NCBI GenBank assembly: GCA_003216975.1
Contig: QCHY01000008.1
Location: 1-64,000 of the forward strand
Reading direction: 5' to 3'
Length of the DNA stretch: 64,000 bases
Source: Prochlorococcus sp. AG-402-I20
GTDB taxonomy: Bacteria > Cyanobacteriota > Cyanobacteriia > PCC-6307 > Cyanobiaceae
This document shows, one piece after another, positions 38,634-48,123 of this stretch. The notes beneath the pieces are model-generated. The model saw only the letters and a list, made by a program, of their open reading frames with translations. It did no database searches and was not told the origin of the DNA. How positions within the stretch are numbered: position 1 is the first letter of the stretch; every line of letters starts with the position of its first letter. A program made the position numbers and the translations under genes.

Positions 38634-39581
38634 TTAGGCCCTCGCAGATTTGAAAATCTCTTCTAATATTTCTCCTGCCCCACGGCCTTTTAATTCATTG
38701 GCTAAGTCTATTCCTATTTCCTCTGCAGAGCTTACCGATCCTTTTTTTATATCTCTAATTAATCTTTTACCATCTAAACTTGCGACCATTCCTTCAAGAA
38801 TTAATTCACCGTTGTTGATTTCAGTTCTAACACCTATTGGAACTTGACATCCTCCTTCAAGCTCTCTGAGGAAAGACCTTTCTGCTAAGCATCTTTTAGA
38901 TGTTGATTCGTGTTCAAGTGTTTTTAAAATATCTAGTACCTCTTGTTGACCACTTACACATTCAATACCAAGAGCTCCCTGTCCCACAGCATGGAGTGAA
39001 ATATCTGTTGGAATTAACTGGTGTATTCGATTAGCAAAACCAAGCCTTTGCAACCCAGCAGCAGCCAAGATAAGACAGTCATATTCTCCTGAGTCAAGCT
39101 TTTCTAATCGTGTAATAACATTTCCTCGTACATCTTTGAAAACAAGATGTGGATAATGGTATCGCAATTGAGCAAGCCTTCTTAAGGAACTAGTCCCCAC
39201 TACAGAACCTTCTGGCAGAGTCTCTAGTTTGTGAATTTGATTTTTCTCATTAACGACTAACGCGTCTGAAGGATCCTCCCTTTCTGTGATGCAGCCAAGA
39301 ATTAATCCCTCTGGAAGATTAGTAGGTAAATCTTTTAATGAGTGGACCGCAATTTCGGCATGACCAACAAGCATTTGAGCTTCAAGTTCTTTTGTGAAAA
39401 GACCTTTATCACCTATTTTGGCTAATGCTACATCAAGTATTTTGTCACCCTGCGTAGCCATTGCCTCGATAGTGATAGCAAGATCAGGATGGGCTTTTTG
39501 TAGTTCATCTCGTACCCAGTTCGTCTGAACCATGGCCAGCTGGCTTCGGCGAGAGGCGATGCGCAGTTGGTCTAGTGTCAT
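38634..39581 (-). CDS. hemC: Hydroxymethylbilane synthase (porphobilinogen deaminase)
   Basis: Links four porphobilinogen units into the linear tetrapyrrole. 315 residues from the ATG at 39581 (a TTG two codons upstream is possible). The dipyrromethane-cofactor Cys is in EGGCQVPIG near residue 245, [10 protein letters not shown] near 85-94 carries the catalytic Asp, and [13 protein letters not shown] near 127-139 binds substrate. It acts between hemL and the later chlorophyll and cobamide genes. Confidence 0.97.
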   Translation of the reverse strand: MTLDQLRIASRRSQLAMVQTNWVRDELQKAHPDLAITIEAMATQGDKILDVALAKIGDKGLFTKELEAQMLVGHAEIAVHSLKDLPTNLPEGLILGCITEREDPSDALVVNEKNQIHKLETLPEGSVVGTSSLRRLAQLRYHYPHLVFKDVRGNVITRLEKLDSGEYDCLILAAAGLQRLGFANRIHQLIPTDISLHAVGQGALGIECVSGQQEVLDILKTLEHESTSKRCLAERSFLRELEGGCQVPIGVRTEINNGELILEGMVASLDGKRLIRDIKKGSVSSAEEIGIDLANELKGRGAGEILEEIFKSARA

Positions 39582-39738
39582 TAGCAAATATTTTCTATTT
39601 CTTTACCTTAAGCAGTCAACCTTACCAAATTAAAATTCTTGGAAAATAATTTAATAAGGTTGATGTGAAATGAAATCCATGGACTAATCAATATTTGTAT
39701 TTGTCGTTAAGAGAAGTAATGGTTTTAGTTTAATTTTT

Positions 39739-41004
39739 CTAATTCAGCTTGATATATTCTTTAAGTACTCCATTTCTATTTGGATGACGGAGTTTTCTGA
39801 GAGCCTTAGCTTCTATTTGCCTAATCCTCTCTCTAGTTACATCAAAAATCTGTCCAATTTCTTCAAGGGTTTTCATCCTTCCGTCGTCTAAGCCATAACG
39901 GAGTCTTAGAACATCCCTTTCTCTAGGACTTAATGTAGCGAGAACACCCTCTAAATCCTCTCTTAATAGGGTTTTTGCCACATCTTGTTCAGGATTTTCT
40001 ATATCTGCTTCAATAAAATCACCGAGTCTAGAATCTTCTTCTTTACCAATAGGTGTCTCTAGAGAAATGGGAAGCTGAGCGCTTTTGGCAATAAATCTCA
40101 GTTTCTCAATCGTCATTTCCATACTTTCGGCGATTTCTTCTTCGCTTGGTTTCCTCCCAAACTCTTGACTTAAAACTTTTGTAGTTTTCTTGATACGTGA
40201 AATCGTTTCGTATAAATGCACAGGCAAACGAATTGTTCTGCTTTGATCCGCAATCGCTCTAGTAATAGCCTGTCTGATCCACCAGGTAGCGTAAGTTGAA
40301 AATTTATATCCTTTTTCATGGTCAAATTTTTCAGCTGCACGAATGAGACCAAGACTTCCTTCTTGAATAAGATCTTGAAAAGACAAACCTCTATTCATAT
40401 ATTTCTTAGCAATTGAAACTACTAACCGCAGATTAGATTGCACCATTTTTTCTTTCGCTCGTCTACCAAGCATTAATCGCCTGCGGAAGCGAGTTAATGG
40501 CATTTCTGCAAGAGCTGCCCATTCTTTTACTGATGGGAAATGTCCATTCTCACTTTCAAATTGCGCAGCTTCTTCCTCTAATTGAAGAAGATCAGCTATC
40601 TTTCTGGCTAATTCGATTTCCTCATCTGGCCTAAGAAGTCTTATCCGACCAATTTCTTGTAGATAAACCCTAATCGAATCTTCTGTGTAAACACCTTTTG
40701 GTCCTATTTTTATACTTGCTAAAGCTTTGGCTGCTGCTTCTTGAGCACTCGATAAAACTGACGCATCATCATCACCATCATCATCTAGATCGATATCTGA
40801 TTCAGTCACTTTATCTGCTTCAGCAATTAATTTATCCGCCTCTAGATCTAAATCAATTTTTAGATCATTAGAAGATTCTTGAGAAAGAGTTTGAGTTTCT
40901 TTAGTCACGTTTACTTTGGCGGCTGTTTTTTTAATTTTTTTGGAATTGTTTTTAGGTTCCTGATTAATAGAAATATTTTTAGATGTCTTTTTTTCCTTTA
41001 ACAT
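39739..41004 (-). CDS. rpoD: Principal RNA polymerase sigma factor (SigA/RpoD, group 1)
   Basis: Housekeeping sigma-70. 421 residues from the ATG at 41004. The N-terminal 110 residues are Lys- then Asp/Glu-rich with no cysteine-type motif; region 1.2 is [20 protein letters not shown]-like, region 2 has [26 protein letters not shown] and the -10-recognising [17 protein letters not shown], and region 4 ends with the [31 protein letters not shown]. The extension of region 1 and complete regions 2-4 favour group 1 over the group 2 paralogues. A 405-base gap precedes priA. Confidence 0.95.
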   Translation of the reverse strand: MLKEKKTSKNISINQEPKNNSKKIKKTAAKVNVTKETQTLSQESSNDLKIDLDLEADKLIAEADKVTESDIDLDDDGDDDASVLSSAQEAAAKALASIKIGPKGVYTEDSIRVYLQEIGRIRLLRPDEEIELARKIADLLQLEEEAAQFESENGHFPSVKEWAALAEMPLTRFRRRLMLGRRAKEKMVQSNLRLVVSIAKKYMNRGLSFQDLIQEGSLGLIRAAEKFDHEKGYKFSTYATWWIRQAITRAIADQSRTIRLPVHLYETISRIKKTTKVLSQEFGRKPSEEEIAESMEMTIEKLRFIAKSAQLPISLETPIGKEEDSRLGDFIEADIENPEQDVAKTLLREDLEGVLATLSPRERDVLRLRYGLDDGRMKTLEEIGQIFDVTRERIRQIEAKALRKLRHPNRNGVLKEYIKLN

Positions 41005-41418
41005 GATTTCCACGATGGTTTTTTGGTCTATTGCAGATCTCAGGTTATTACCCGAAAAAAAATGGTCGAAATCTCCTAGAGATAAGATTTCAGGAAAAAC
41101 TATTTAATTTGTAAAATTTCAACAAAAACACTCTAATTTGACATTGTCCTTAAACGTGATAAATCTTGCGAAAAATCACATGAAACCTATATGGACTTGA
41201 AATTATGAAGGATGTTTTGTTGAGGAATGGAAATGTGTAAGCAAGGATGTCAGGGGATTTCTCAGACCGGCTTATCTCAGAAATGGATTTTTCCTATTCT
41301 TGAAAAAGCTCCTAGTCTTCCCTCTGGGTGGAATTTTGCAGATTCCACAACAGCTTTAAAGCTGTTAACAAACTAATGTTAGAAAAAATTCCTTAAGTCG
41401 GCAAGTATTAAAAATGAT
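41005..41418. other. rpoD-priA divergent intergenic region
   Basis: About 410 bases. The half nearest rpoD is AT-rich and holds no open frame; it should carry the rpoD promoter. The half nearest priA holds a 49-codon open frame at 41227-41376, listed separately. No tRNA-like or other RNA fold was recognised. Confidence 0.5.
41227..41376 (+). CDS. Possible small protein, 49 aa
   Basis: A 49-codon frame with ATG and TAA in the rpoD-priA gap. The product begins MEMCKQGCQGISQ with two Cys, then GLSQKWIFPILEKAPSLPSG and WNFADSTTALKLLTN; composition looks protein-like, not random. It ends 42 bases before priA on the same strand. No ribosome-binding site is clear and no family is recognised, so it remains a candidate. 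Confidence 0.4.
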   Translation: MEMCKQGCQGISQTGLSQKWIFPILEKAPSLPSGWNFADSTTALKLLTN

Positions 41419-43662
41419 ATGAATTCTTTTATATTTGATATTTGGTTACATGTGGGTCGTGAAGGACGATGTTTCTCTTATCAAGATGGAAATAATTTAG
41501 ATATTGATTTAGGCGATGTTGTGACAGTTCGTCTTAAAGGGCAACTCATGCAGGGGTTGGTAGTTAGAAAGATGAAAAAAAATATAACTAGTTCAAAGCA
41601 AAATTTAAATAATATTTCATTGAATAATGTAGAAACATTAGTTCAAAAAGCAGCTATCAAAAAAGAATGGAGAGAGTGGCTAGAAGAAATTGCTCATGAA
41701 TTATATGTAAGCGATTTTCAGATGCTTAAGACCGCTTTGCCTCCTGGTTGGTTAGGAAGGTCCAAGCTGTCCAATAGACCCAAAAAACTTTGGTGGGTAA
41801 AATTGTCTAGTAATAATTGTGAGGGAAAGATATCTACTCGACAGATTCAGTTAAAGAAAAGTCTTCTCTTGAATGGAGGAGGAAAATGGCAAAAAGATTT
41901 GGAGGCTGAAGGATTTTCTTCTGTATTGATTAGAAACTTTGTCTCAGCTGGTCAAGGAGAAAGAGAAAAACGTTTTTTCTTTTTTAAATCTCATGGCATT
42001 GAAGAATATAATGATAAAAAAAAATTAAAGGTTGAGGATCCTCAACCTTTAACACTAGAGCAAAAATTAGCTGTAGAAAAATATGAGTCTCTTTCAAATG
42101 GATCAGCTCTTTTGCTTTGGGGTATTACTGGATCTGGTAAGACGGAGGTATACCTGCAAATTGCAGCACTTGAGTTGTCTGTAGGTAGACATTGCCTCAT
42201 ATTGACACCTGAAATTGGATTAGTGCCACAATTAGTTGATCGCTTTCGAAAGAGATTTGGATTAAATGTTTTTGAATATCACAGTAATTGTTCCATTCAA
42301 GAAAAAATTGATACATGGAAAAGATCTTTAGACGCTACAACACCTAGTGTTTTCATAGGTACACGTTCAGCTATTTTCTTGCCTTTATCCAATTTAGGAT
42401 TGATAGTTCTTGATGAAGAACATGATAGCTCTTATAAACAGCAATCCCCTATGCCTTGCTATCATGCAAGGGATTTGGCAATTCATAGAGCTAAAAAAAT
42501 AGGAGCTAAAGTAATACTTGGTACAGCAACACCATCTTTAAATGTTTGGAAAAGAATAAAACCCAATGGCAATATAGTTGTTGCGAAATTAAATCAAAGA
42601 ATTTTAAATCGTAAATTACCACAAGTTAGTGTCGTAGATATGCGCGCTGAATTAGCTATTGGAAATCGAAGTTTAATTAGTAGATATCTTAAAAAACAAC
42701 TTTTGAATATAAAACAGAGCGGAAATCAAGCTATCATTTTAGTTCCTAGACGTGGATATAGTAGTTTTCTCAGTTGCCGTAGTTGTGGAGAGGTCGTTCA
42801 ATGCCCAAATTGTGATGTTTCTCTAACTGTGCATCGTTCCAAAGATGGAAATCAATGGCTACGTTGTCATTGGTGTGACTTTCGTTCGAATATTAGAGAA
42901 AAATGTGGTGAATGTGGTTCAAATGCTTTTAAACCATTCGGGACTGGAACACAACGAGTTATGGATCATTTAGAAAGAGAACTAGAGGGTATAAGTTTAT
43001 TAAGGTTTGATAGGGATACAACTAGAGGTCGTGATGGACATAGATTATTGCTCGAAAAATTCGCTGATGGTGACGCCGATATTTTAGTAGGCACTCAGAT
43101 GCTCTCTAAGGGTATGGATTTACCAAAAGTAACTCTTGCCGTCGTCCTAGCAGCAGATAGTTTATTACATCGTCCTGATTTAATGGCTACTGAAGAAACT
43201 CTTCAACTTTTTATGCAATTAGCTGGTCGTGCTGGACGTGGCGAGCAACCTGGGAAGGTTGTAGTGCAAAGCTATTGTCCTGAGCATCCTGTTATTCTTC
43301 ATTTGATTGATGGAAGGTATGAAGAATTTCTAAAAAAAGAGGAAAAGACCAGAAAAGAAGCTGCGATGGTTCCGTATAGTCGAGCTTGCTTATTAAGGTT
43401 CTCAGGAGAATCTTCAGAGTTGACATCAAAAGGAGCATTTCAAATTTCATCAAAAATCAGAAATGCTTGCACTACAAAAGACTGGCAATTGATAGGTCCA
43501 GCACCTTCATTAGTTGAGAGGGTTGCAGGTAAGAGCCGTTGGCAACTTCTTGTGTATGGACCTGAATCAAGCAAAATTCCGATTCCTTATGGACCTGAAT
43601 TATGGAAAGATTTACCAAAAGGAGTAAGCCTTTCTATTGACCCTGATCCTTTACAATTGTAA
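41419..43662 (+). CDS. priA: Primosomal helicase PriA
   Basis: 3'-5' helicase that restarts stalled replication forks by loading DnaB. The 747-residue protein has Walker A GITGSGKTE at 235-243, the DEEH box LDEEHDSSYKQQ near 333, and the eight-Cys zinc region CRSCGEVVQCPNC through CGECGSNAF at about 453-510. Helicase motifs V-VI appear as GTQMLSKGMDLP and QLAGRAGRG. A 28-base perfect palindrome lies in the linker before the helicase core (42025-42052). Confidence 0.96.
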   Translation: MNSFIFDIWLHVGREGRCFSYQDGNNLDIDLGDVVTVRLKGQLMQGLVVRKMKKNITSSKQNLNNISLNNVETLVQKAAIKKEWREWLEEIAHELYVSDFQMLKTALPPGWLGRSKLSNRPKKLWWVKLSSNNCEGKISTRQIQLKKSLLLNGGGKWQKDLEAEGFSSVLIRNFVSAGQGEREKRFFFFKSHGIEEYNDKKKLKVEDPQPLTLEQKLAVEKYESLSNGSALLLWGITGSGKTEVYLQIAALELSVGRHCLILTPEIGLVPQLVDRFRKRFGLNVFEYHSNCSIQEKIDTWKRSLDATTPSVFIGTRSAIFLPLSNLGLIVLDEEHDSSYKQQSPMPCYHARDLAIHRAKKIGAKVILGTATPSLNVWKRIKPNGNIVVAKLNQRILNRKLPQVSVVDMRAELAIGNRSLISRYLKKQLLNIKQSGNQAIILVPRRGYSSFLSCRSCGEVVQCPNCDVSLTVHRSKDGNQWLRCHWCDFRSNIREKCGECGSNAFKPFGTGTQRVMDHLERELEGISLLRFDRDTTRGRDGHRLLLEKFADGDADILVGTQMLSKGMDLPKVTLAVVLAADSLLHRPDLMATEETLQLFMQLAGRAGRGEQPGKVVVQSYCPEHPVILHLIDGRYEEFLKKEEKTRKEAAMVPYSRACLLRFSGESSELTSKGAFQISSKIRNACTTKDWQLIGPAPSLVERVAGKSRWQLLVYGPESSKIPIPYGPELWKDLPKGVSLSIDPDPLQL
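42025..42052. repeat. Perfect 28-base palindrome inside priA
   Basis: TTAAAGGTTGAG, a central GATC, then CTCAACCTTTAA: fully self-complementary over 28 bases, in the coding region for the linker between the DNA-binding and helicase parts. It may form a cruciform or RNA hairpin or be a protein site; no function known to me. Confidence 0.7.
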
Positions 43663-43676
43663 TAAGCTAATCTTCA

Positions 43677-44768
43677 TTAAGGTGGTAATTCTGGGAAACC
43701 GAATCCCATTTGCAGACGAAATCTTTGAAGGGATAAGCTCAGCAAAGTTAAAGTAACTATTAATATCACCCCAACTGAAATTTTGTTCCATTTCCAAGTT
43801 AAAACCTCAACCTGATTAATCTGTCCAATTTCAAGTGGAAAGATTGTTAAATCTTTTTTTAAGGAGGTTTCTAGTGGTTTGGTTATATAATTATTTTTAT
43901 TGCCAGTTTCATTAATAATTATGTTTAGCTTTAACCCAGGAATTTTTGGGAGTTTTCTTAAATCAAAATAAATTTTTAAATTTTGTTTCGTGCCAATTAT
44001 CCAATTTCTGTTGTTAGTAATTATTTCAGGTTTGTTTATGTTGAATCCGCTAGTTTTTGAAGCTACTGAAGCTATTTGCTTAAGTAATTCATTTGCTTCC
44101 TCAAAACGAATAGTTGGTGATTCAAAATGTTGCTTATCCTCGTAAGTTTGGAGTTTTAGGATGCTATGTTCTTTCGTAATATTATTTTCGAATTCCGTCT
44201 GCCATGGAATTGATTTACCAGAATTACTATCGATATCAAGTGAAATCTTTAGTCGATCTGGGCCTGTAACACTCAAGTTTGTTGATATATCAACGCAACC
44301 ACTCAAAAGAAAGGTTAATAATAAAATAAATAACAAAGTTATTATTGAAAATCCAAAATCTAGACTTTTAGTTGGACCAGTTGGAGGATGATGGATTTTC
44401 TCCTTCTTTTTTTTAGTTTTTCTAAATGACGATTTTAGAGATGGCTCCATCTCTATCTTTGGTATTTCTACCGACCAGTTTGAGGGTCTTGGTAAATGTG
44501 GAGCATCAAGTATTGATAAAAGCTGTTTCGCTTGTTGACGGATACTTTCTTTTTTATTATGGATTAATGTTTGGCAAATTTCTATCGCCTTTTGCTCTTC
44601 ACCTTTCCCCATGTAGGCAGTAACTATAAGTAGTCTAAGTTGCCCTTCTGTAGTTGTCTCTGCTTGTGAATCAAGAAGTAAAGACTCAACTATGTTTATG
44701 CAAAGATTATAGTCACCTTTATCAAGAGCCGCTTCAGCAGCTTTTATAGCTAAAGCTATATTTGACAT
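43677..44768 (-). CDS. TPR-like and DUF3153 fusion membrane protein
   Basis: 363 residues. The first 85 form helical hairpins like tetratricopeptide repeats (AIKAAEAALDKGDYNLCINI; AYMGKGEEQKAIEICQTLI). A basic linker follows, then a hydrophobic segment at about 140-157 ending LSGC (Cys158), a DUF3153 domain with VTGPDRLKISLDID, and a second membrane helix near 331-347. In many cyanobacteria DUF3153 proteins are lipoproteins; here the lipobox-like site is internal. Start ATG directly follows the argB stop. Role unknown. Confidence 0.75.
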   Translation of the reverse strand: MSNIALAIKAAEAALDKGDYNLCINIVESLLLDSQAETTTEGQLRLLIVTAYMGKGEEQKAIEICQTLIHNKKESIRQQAKQLLSILDAPHLPRPSNWSVEIPKIEMEPSLKSSFRKTKKKKEKIHHPPTGPTKSLDFGFSIITLLFILLLTFLLSGCVDISTNLSVTGPDRLKISLDIDSNSGKSIPWQTEFENNITKEHSILKLQTYEDKQHFESPTIRFEEANELLKQIASVASKTSGFNINKPEIITNNRNWIIGTKQNLKIYFDLRKLPKIPGLKLNIIINETGNKNNYITKPLETSLKKDLTIFPLEIGQINQVEVLTWKWNKISVGVILIVTLTLLSLSLQRFRLQMGFGFPELPP

Positions 44769-45683
44769 TTAACCTCTACCCATAACCATTGTTCCAATAC
44801 CTGCATCAGTGAAAACTTCTAATAGAAGTGCGTGAGGAGTTCTTCCGTCAATGATATGGGCGGCATTAACACCCTGAGCCAGCGAACGAATACAACATTC
44901 AACTTTTGGTTTCATGCCAGCTTTAACTATCCCTTTATCAATTAATTCTCTAGCTTCCGATAGACGTATCTTTTCTACTAAGGAAGAAGGATCATTCTCA
45001 TTCATTAAGATACCAGGAGTATCTGTTAGAAGGATTAATTTTTCTGCACCCAGTGCTGCAGCAAGCTCCCCAGCAACAGTATCAGCATTGATGTTGTGGG
45101 ATCTGCTATCGGAAGAGTTGGCTACACTCGAAATGACAGGTACGTAACCTTCTTTGAGAAGTGGGCTTAATATCTTGGTATTTACTTTTGCAACCTCTCC
45201 GACAAGACCATGACTTCCACCTCCAAGTGTTCTTGCCTCAATAAGTCCGCCATCTATTCCACATAGTCCAACAGCCAAGCTTCCATGATTGTTGATTCCA
45301 CTTACTATTTGTTTATTTACTCTTCCAGCAAGAACCATCTCTACTACATCCATAGTCTCTCTATCAGTAATACGTAAACCATCAAGGAAAACTGGCTTTA
45401 TTCCTAATTTTTCCAACCATTGGTTTATTTCTGGCCCCCCACCATGAACGACTACTATTTGTACGCCAACAGATGAAAGAAGAGCTAGATCTCTAAACAC
45501 TGCATTCTGAAGTGTTTTGTCGACCATAGCTGAGCCACCATACTTGACTACGATCTTTTTATTTACAAAACGCTGAATATAAGGAAGAGCCTCACTTAAG
45601 ACAGAAACTCTTATTGAATCTTTGTCCGTAAAGGGCTTATTAAAATTTTTACTGGAGTTAGCTTGTTGGTCTTCTTTATTCAT
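44769..45683 (-). CDS. argB: Acetylglutamate kinase
   Basis: Second step of arginine synthesis, the target of PII control in cyanobacteria. The 304-residue protein has KYGGSAM near 44-50, [10 protein letters not shown] near 76-85, [12 protein letters not shown] near 138-149 and [16 protein letters not shown] near 197-212, all typical of the kinase fold. Its ATG overlaps the end of the DUF2854 gene by 8 bases, and the DUF3153 fusion follows without a gap, so the three may form one transcript. Confidence 0.96.
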   Translation of the reverse strand: MNKEDQQANSSKNFNKPFTDKDSIRVSVLSEALPYIQRFVNKKIVVKYGGSAMVDKTLQNAVFRDLALLSSVGVQIVVVHGGGPEINQWLEKLGIKPVFLDGLRITDRETMDVVEMVLAGRVNKQIVSGINNHGSLAVGLCGIDGGLIEARTLGGGSHGLVGEVAKVNTKILSPLLKEGYVPVISSVANSSDSRSHNINADTVAGELAAALGAEKLILLTDTPGILMNENDPSSLVEKIRLSEARELIDKGIVKAGMKPKVECCIRSLAQGVNAAHIIDGRTPHALLLEVFTDAGIGTMVMGRG

Positions 45684-46239
45684 TTTCTTGTGGCTTTTCT
45701 TCTTGTTTTTGCGGAAGTAGGATTAAATCTATTTCACCGGTTGTGGGACAAAATAATTCAGCGCACAAACCTTTAGCAAAGAATCTTCCTAAACGCTCTT
45801 TTTTTGCATTCCATCTTTCTAAAGACACAGCAGCCATTTCAAATCTCATTCTTATTCCATAATTACCATCTTTAACCAATTCTTCCACTTCTATAAGTTG
45901 GGGAGGACTGTCTATGTCCCAAAGCTTTAATACTCTTAAAGATGCTTCAAGCTGGCAAGATTGACCATACCGCCATCTAGTCACATCATTAACTAGTTTT
46001 CCTAGTTCTTCGGGAGCTTTAGCTCTGTCTGAGGCAAACTTAGTTGCAGGAACTACTCTTAGGGCAGGTGGAACTTCAGTCGTTTTAAGCGATATACCTA
46101 TTAGAAAAATAGGTACTCCATAGAAAAAAGTTGGAACACTGAGGTTTGTAGCATCACTGAAATATGCTATTAGACCAATTAGAGAAAGGGATGCTCCTCC
46201 AATAGTGATGAGGTTTGCCGGTGATAGAAATTTATTCAT
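45676..46239 (-). CDS. DUF2854 family membrane-associated protein
   Basis: About 187 residues from the ATG at 46239. The family core is a pair of hydrophobic stretches near the N-terminus ([20 protein letters not shown] and [14 protein letters not shown]) followed by a soluble region with [17 protein letters not shown]2854 proteins are conserved in cyanobacteria and plastids without known function. A longer frame runs up to 46350, but it would overlap the divergent 63-residue gene and adds residues atypical of the family, so I prefer the internal ATG. Confidence 0.75.
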   Translation of the reverse strand: MNKFLSPANLITIGGASLSLIGLIAYFSDATNLSVPTFFYGVPIFLIGISLKTTEVPPALRVVPATKFASDRAKAPEELGKLVNDVTRWRYGQSCQLEASLRVLKLWDIDSPPQLIEVEELVKDGNYGIRMRFEMAAVSLERWNAKKERLGRFFAKGLCAELFCPTTGEIDLILLPQKQEEKPQENE

Positions 46240-46291
46240 GATGTAATTTTGGCTAAAATCTGGTTCAGATGGGTTTTCAGGAGACAGTCTC

Positions 46292-46483
46292 ATGGCCTCA
46301 CACCAAAAACAATTTTCTGAATTAACGGAACTTGTTGAAATATTAAACAAGGATAGATCTTGGATCCTTGAACAGTTAGATAGAGGTAGATGGCCTGAAT
46401 TTCGACCTGACCTGGCTGCTTTAGAGAGAGAACTAGGTCAACTCTTAATTAGGGCTACAGAATACATTGAAGAAAATGGTTGA
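46292..46483 (+). CDS. Conserved small protein, 63 aa, unknown function
   Basis: 63 residues, helical and charged, starting MASHQKQFSELTELVEIL with ILEQLDRGRWPEFRPDLAALERELGQLL in the middle. Composition and clean ATG support a real gene. It is divergent from DUF2854 and convergent with ssb, whose stop lies 5 bases away. I do not recognise a family. Confidence 0.6.
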   Translation: MASHQKQFSELTELVEILNKDRSWILEQLDRGRWPEFRPDLAALERELGQLLIRATEYIEENG

Positions 46484-46488
46484 TTTTT

Positions 46489-46926
46489 TTAGAATGGAAT
46501 GTCGTCTGTATCAGGTACTAATGGTGAGCTGTCCCATTTGATACCATCGTTATTTAAAGAATTGCCTGAATCCCCTTTTATATTTGACTGAGCTTTAGAA
46601 GGTATTGATGAAATAGCTGTGCTAGAGGAAAAGGGGTGAATTCTAGAAAGAGTAAATTCAGCTCTCTTTTCTTTGGTTCCATCCTGTCTAGGAACAGTAC
46701 TCATTCTTAAGCGACCTTCTATTACTAATTTAGAATTAACTTGAACTGTGTTTTGAAGTTCTTCTGCTAATTTTCCCCAACCAACTACCTTGATTGCATA
46801 GGGTGGGTCATCAGCACGGAGGCTGTCAAATTCAACTTCTATTTCAGCTAATGGAGTTTTGTTGTCTTGGGTGAAACGAACTGTTGGGGCCTTCTTAACC
46901 AGAACCTCAAGCATGCAATGGTTCAT
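46489..46926 (-). CDS. ssb: Single-stranded DNA-binding protein
   Basis: OB-fold protein that coats ssDNA in replication and repair. 145 residues: OB region with IEVEFDSLRADDPPYAIKVV and LVIEGRLRMSTVPRQDGT, a Ser-rich linker, and the acidic tail DTDDIPF that recruits partners such as PriA, also in this window. It begins MNHCMLEVLV, typical of cyanobacterial SSB. Divergent from cobK, with 29 bases between the starts. Confidence 0.94.
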   Translation of the reverse strand: MNHCMLEVLVKKAPTVRFTQDNKTPLAEIEVEFDSLRADDPPYAIKVVGWGKLAEELQNTVQVNSKLVIEGRLRMSTVPRQDGTKEKRAEFTLSRIHPFSSSTAISSIPSKAQSNIKGDSGNSLNNDGIKWDSSPLVPDTDDIPF

Positions 46927-46955
46927 TTTTTCTTTAGCTATTGTGGTTTATCTTG

Positions 46956-47765
46956 ATGGATATAAGGGAAAAATGCCAGCCACATCTTTGGTTGTTAACA
47001 GGAACAGGCGAAGGTCATGTTTTTGCTAAGTCTTTATTGAATGAAGGCTGGAAAATTACTGTGAGTGTCGTTTCGGATAGAGCCTCAATTCCATATGAAA
47101 AATTAAATTTAGAAAAAATATTAATTGGTGCCTTAATTACCGAGGAAGAGATTCGGAATGTCATTTTAAATGAAAGAATTAATCGAAATGGATTTGATTG
47201 TGTGGTTGATCTGACTCATCCATTTGCTATAAAAATTACACGGTCAATCTCAAAAGTTTGTAAGGAACTAGAGCAACAATTCATAAGGTACGAAAGAGCT
47301 ATAGATAATATTTCAAATGCATTTTTAATAAAAAAATTTTGTGATTTAGAAAATTATGATCTAAAGAATAAATCTATTTTGCTTGCTGTAGGAGTAAGAC
47401 ATCTTGAGGAAGCCTTGACTTTTGCAAGAAATTCAGGGGCTAATGTTTATGCAAGAATTTTAGCTAATCCTGAAAGCATAAGAAAAACTTTGTCTTCAAC
47501 CATTCAAAAAAAAAATTTTGCGGTATTAAACCCCTCAGCTTGTAGTGATGGAAAAATTGAAAAAGCATTAGTAAGGAAATGGAATATTGATGGTGTCATT
47601 AGTAGGCAGTCAGGAGGAAGAAATGAAATTTTATGGCACCAAATATGTTTGAGTATGGGTATTAATCTTTGGTTATTGGAAAGGCCTTGTGAATTTAAAT
47701 CTATTAAGTCAATAGATAGTTATGAAAAATTAATTAAAAGATTAAAATCTATTAGTATTAAATAG
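46956..47765 (+). CDS. cobK: Precorrin-6A reductase CobK/CbiJ
   Basis: NADPH-dependent reduction of precorrin-6A in corrin-ring synthesis. The protein starts MDIREKCQPHLWLLTGTGEGH, has the family's LTGTGEG nucleotide motif near 14-20 and a DLTHPFAIKITRSI segment near 85-98, with GGRNEILWHQI close to the end. I chose the ATG at 46956; a TTG at 46941 would add five residues. It is followed after 18 bases by cutA. Pairs in pathway with cobM at 7.6 kb. Confidence 0.9.
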   Translation: MDIREKCQPHLWLLTGTGEGHVFAKSLLNEGWKITVSVVSDRASIPYEKLNLEKILIGALITEEEIRNVILNERINRNGFDCVVDLTHPFAIKITRSISKVCKELEQQFIRYERAIDNISNAFLIKKFCDLENYDLKNKSILLAVGVRHLEEALTFARNSGANVYARILANPESIRKTLSSTIQKKNFAVLNPSACSDGKIEKALVRKWNIDGVISRQSGGRNEILWHQICLSMGINLWLLERPCEFKSIKSIDSYEKLIKRLKSISIK

Positions 47766-47783
47766 AAAATATTTTAAAGAATT

Positions 47784-48107
47784 ATGGCTTTATCTGATTT
47801 TAATAAAGAGATCTATATTATTATGACAACTGAAGCAGATCAAGAACATGCATTCAAATTAGCTCATTTACTCTTGAGAGATAAATTAATTCCTTGTGTA
47901 TCTTTTAAAAAAATAGAATCACATTTCTGGTGGGAAGGAGATATAAATGAATTAAAAGAAGTACAATTAATAATAAAGTGTAAGAAGGAAAATATAATTG
48001 ATATTTGTAATAAGATTTCAGAATTGCATAGCTACGAAGTGCCAGAAATAATTTATTTTTTAGCTTCCACTAATAGAAATTACTATAATTGGTTAAATTC
48101 TATTTAA
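47784..48107 (+). CDS. cutA: Divalent-cation tolerance protein CutA
   Basis: 107-residue PII-like trimer-forming protein; family members were linked to copper tolerance but the role in most bacteria is unclear. MTTEADQEHAFKLAHLLL near 13-30, CVSF then ESHFWWEGDI near 45-54, and YEVPEIIYF near 86-94 are the family marks. It follows cobK after 18 bases on the same strand and is convergent with the PfkB kinase gene. Confidence 0.92.
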   Translation: MALSDFNKEIYIIMTTEADQEHAFKLAHLLLRDKLIPCVSFKKIESHFWWEGDINELKEVQLIIKCKKENIIDICNKISELHSYEVPEIIYFLASTNRNYYNWLNSI

Positions 48108-48123
48108 GATTTTATTTGTAGAG

